A stretch of DNA of 6,783 bases from Bacillota bacterium (GTDB lineage Bacteria > Bacillota > DTU025), in contig DUWJ01000086.1 of assembly GCA_012842765.1 (NCBI GenBank), forward strand, positions 1 through 6,783, written 5' to 3'. Numbering within the stretch: position 1 is the stretch's first letter; each line of letters begins with the position of its first letter. Both the position numbers and the translations under genes were made by a program. Positions 5,540 through 6,783 of this stretch are shown here, in pieces. The notes beneath the pieces were generated by a model. It saw only the letters and a program-made list of their open reading frames with translations. It was not told where the DNA came from and did not search any database.

Positions 5540-6343
5540 ATGAAGAAAACAGGAAAGCTGTCCGTCATCTATCTGGTTTTGGTATTCATCATATTGTACA
5601 CCCCCATCTTCTACCTGATTTACTACTCATTTAACAGTGGAGGTTCCATGCACCATTTTCAGGAGTTCACGCTTGACTGGTATGAAGAGGTGTTCCACGA
5701 TACACGCCTCTTCATCATCCTTCTGAATACACTGGTAGTCGCGCTTCTCTCTTCAGCGATATCGACGATTATAGGGGTAGCGGGGGCACTTGCCATCACG
5801 CGGGTGAGGAGTAAACGGACCCGCAATGCGCTGCTCACTTTGAACAATGTGATGATAGTCAGCCCGGATGTGATCATCGGAGCGTCTTTCCTGATTCTCC
5901 TGACAGCGATCGGTGTCAATCTAGGATTCTTCTCCGTTTTGATCTCTCATATTGCCTTCAGCGTGCCCATCGTCGTCCTGATGGTGCTGCCAAAGCTAGA
6001 GGAGATGAGTCCGACATTGGTGGACGCCGCCCGGGATCTAGGAGCGAGCAGCCGGGATGTGCTAACGAAAGTGGTGATCCCCTATATTTCGCCTGGCATA
6101 TTCGCAGGTTTTTTCATGGCCTTAACCTACTCCCTCGACGATTTCGCGGTCACCTTTTTCGTGACGGGAGGCGGCTTTTCAACGCTGTCGGTGGAGATAT
6201 ACTCGCTGGCAAGGCGGGGAATCTCGTTGACCATTAATGCGCTCTCTACGCTGATTTTCCTGGCTACCTTAGCATTGGTCATCGGTTACTACATCATAAC
6301 CAAGCGGGGATCCAAGCCCAGCGGAGCGGAGGCACGGGAATGA
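5540..6343 (+). CDS. potC: spermidine/putrescine ABC transporter permease PotC
   Basis: A 267-residue membrane permease, the partner of PotB. Hydrophobic segments are visible at about 8-30, 58-86, 102-124, 129-150, 186-210 and 234-253. The EAA loop is [21 protein letters not shown] (161-181), which should contact the PotA ATPase. The stretch YSLDDFAVTFFVTGGGFSTL (197-216) is characteristic of PotC. The ATG lies one base after the potB stop, and GAGG (5532-5535) within the potB end serves as ribosome binding site. Its TGA overlaps the potD ATG in an ATGA arrangement. Length is typical and no defect is seen. Confidence 0.95.
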   Translation: MKKTGKLSVIYLVLVFIILYTPIFYLIYYSFNSGGSMHHFQEFTLDWYEEVFHDTRLFIILLNTLVVALLSSAISTIIGVAGALAITRVRSKRTRNALLTLNNVMIVSPDVIIGASFLILLTAIGVNLGFFSVLISHIAFSVPIVVLMVLPKLEEMSPTLVDAARDLGASSRDVLTKVVIPYISPGIFAGFFMALTYSLDDFAVTFFVTGGGFSTLSVEIYSLARRGISLTINALSTLIFLATLALVIGYYIITKRGSKPSGAEARE

Positions 6344-6783
6344 AAAAGGTTACTCAGATGTTCACCATAGTCTTTGCCGCAGCATTCGCGCTGATGTACC
6401 TAACTTCATACCTTAATGCCTTGCACGGCTATTCGGGCCCAAATACGCTCACCATTTATAATTGGGGAGATTATATTGACCCTTATTTGATCAAGGAATT
6501 TGAACGTGAGACAGGCCTCAAGGTCATCTATCAGACCTTCGATTCCAATGAGGCGATGTTGACAAAGATTGCCCACGGCGGTGTCACGTTCGATGTAGTG
6601 ATTCCGTCTGACTATGCCATAAGCAAGATGAAGGAACAGGGATTGCTCATTCCCCTGGATCATTCTAAGCTTCCAAACTTAAAGCACATCGATGCTCGTT
6701 TCCTGGATTTGCCCTTCGACGAGAAGAACGTGTATTCCATCCCCTATTTCTGGGGAACGTACGGGATCATCTATAACCCCGAG
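6340..6783 (+). CDS. potD: spermidine/putrescine-binding protein PotD (5' part, cut by window edge)
   Basis: The first 148 codons are open to the window end; full PotD proteins are about 350 residues. The extracytoplasmic binding protein captures polyamine and delivers it to PotB/PotC. Residues 1-28 are a basic start followed by a hydrophobic segment (about 7-27), a signal or anchor sequence. The mature start LTIYNWGDYIDP (37-48) contains W42 and Y45, matching aromatic ligand-contact positions in E. coli PotD, and IPSDYAI (88-94) supplies S90 and Y92. ETFDSNEAM-like TFDSNEAM (66-73) and SIPYFWGTYGI (133-143) also match Gram-positive PotD. No cysteine occurs in the visible 148 residues, so the usual lipoprotein box is absent. 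The ATG overlaps the potC stop by four bases, with GGAGG at 6328-6332 seven bases upstream. Confidence 0.95.
   Translation, partial: MKKVTQMFTIVFAAAFALMYLTSYLNALHGYSGPNTLTIYNWGDYIDPYLIKEFERETGLKVIYQTFDSNEAMLTKIAHGGVTFDVVIPSDYAISKMKEQGLLIPLDHSKLPNLKHIDARFLDLPFDEKNVYSIPYFWGTYGIIYNPE

Overview
The window looks like chromosomal DNA from a Bacillota (Firmicutes) bacterium. The evidence is purine-rich GGAGG-type ribosome binding sites ahead of almost every gene, GTG and TTG starts, roughly balanced base composition, and Pot and XRE-cupin proteins of the Gram-positive type. No mobile element, CRISPR array, rRNA or tRNA is visible. The genus cannot be read from the sequence.

Layout. Positions 1-2521 hold a minus-strand sugar cluster. 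Read in its own direction it encodes a ROK-family repressor with an N-terminal winged helix (2521-1313), a ROK-family sugar kinase (1251-328), and the N-terminus of a protein resembling AgaS-type SIS sugar-phosphate isomerases/deaminases (208-1, cut by the window edge). Positions 2522-3039 are a 518-base intergenic region between divergent gene sets, with several inverted repeats, one good plus-strand promoter and an operator array. Positions 3040-6783 hold a plus-strand polyamine-uptake operon: an XRE-cupin (PuuR-like) regulator, potA, potB, potC and the first 148 codons of potD (cut by the window edge).

How the parts work together. The sugar cluster most simply reads as sensing (repressor), phosphorylation (kinase) and conversion of the sugar phosphate (SIS enzyme). 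An AgaS-like partner would point to an amino sugar such as a galactosamine derivative, but the substrate is inference. The pot genes are tightly packed (11-base overlap, 1-base gap, 4-base overlap) and encode a complete ABC importer for spermidine/putrescine: ATPase, two permeases and binding protein. The XRE-cupin gene leads this operon. Three overlapping or adjacent palindromic sites lie just downstream of its TATAAT box, where a bound repressor would block transcription, so the regulator probably controls itself and the transporter.

The most notable signals are this operator array, with two near-identical 15-base copies exactly 30 bases apart, and a pair of interleaved inverted repeats immediately upstream of the SIS gene's ribosome binding site. 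The gene content itself is conventional, and I see no clearly new multi-gene system.
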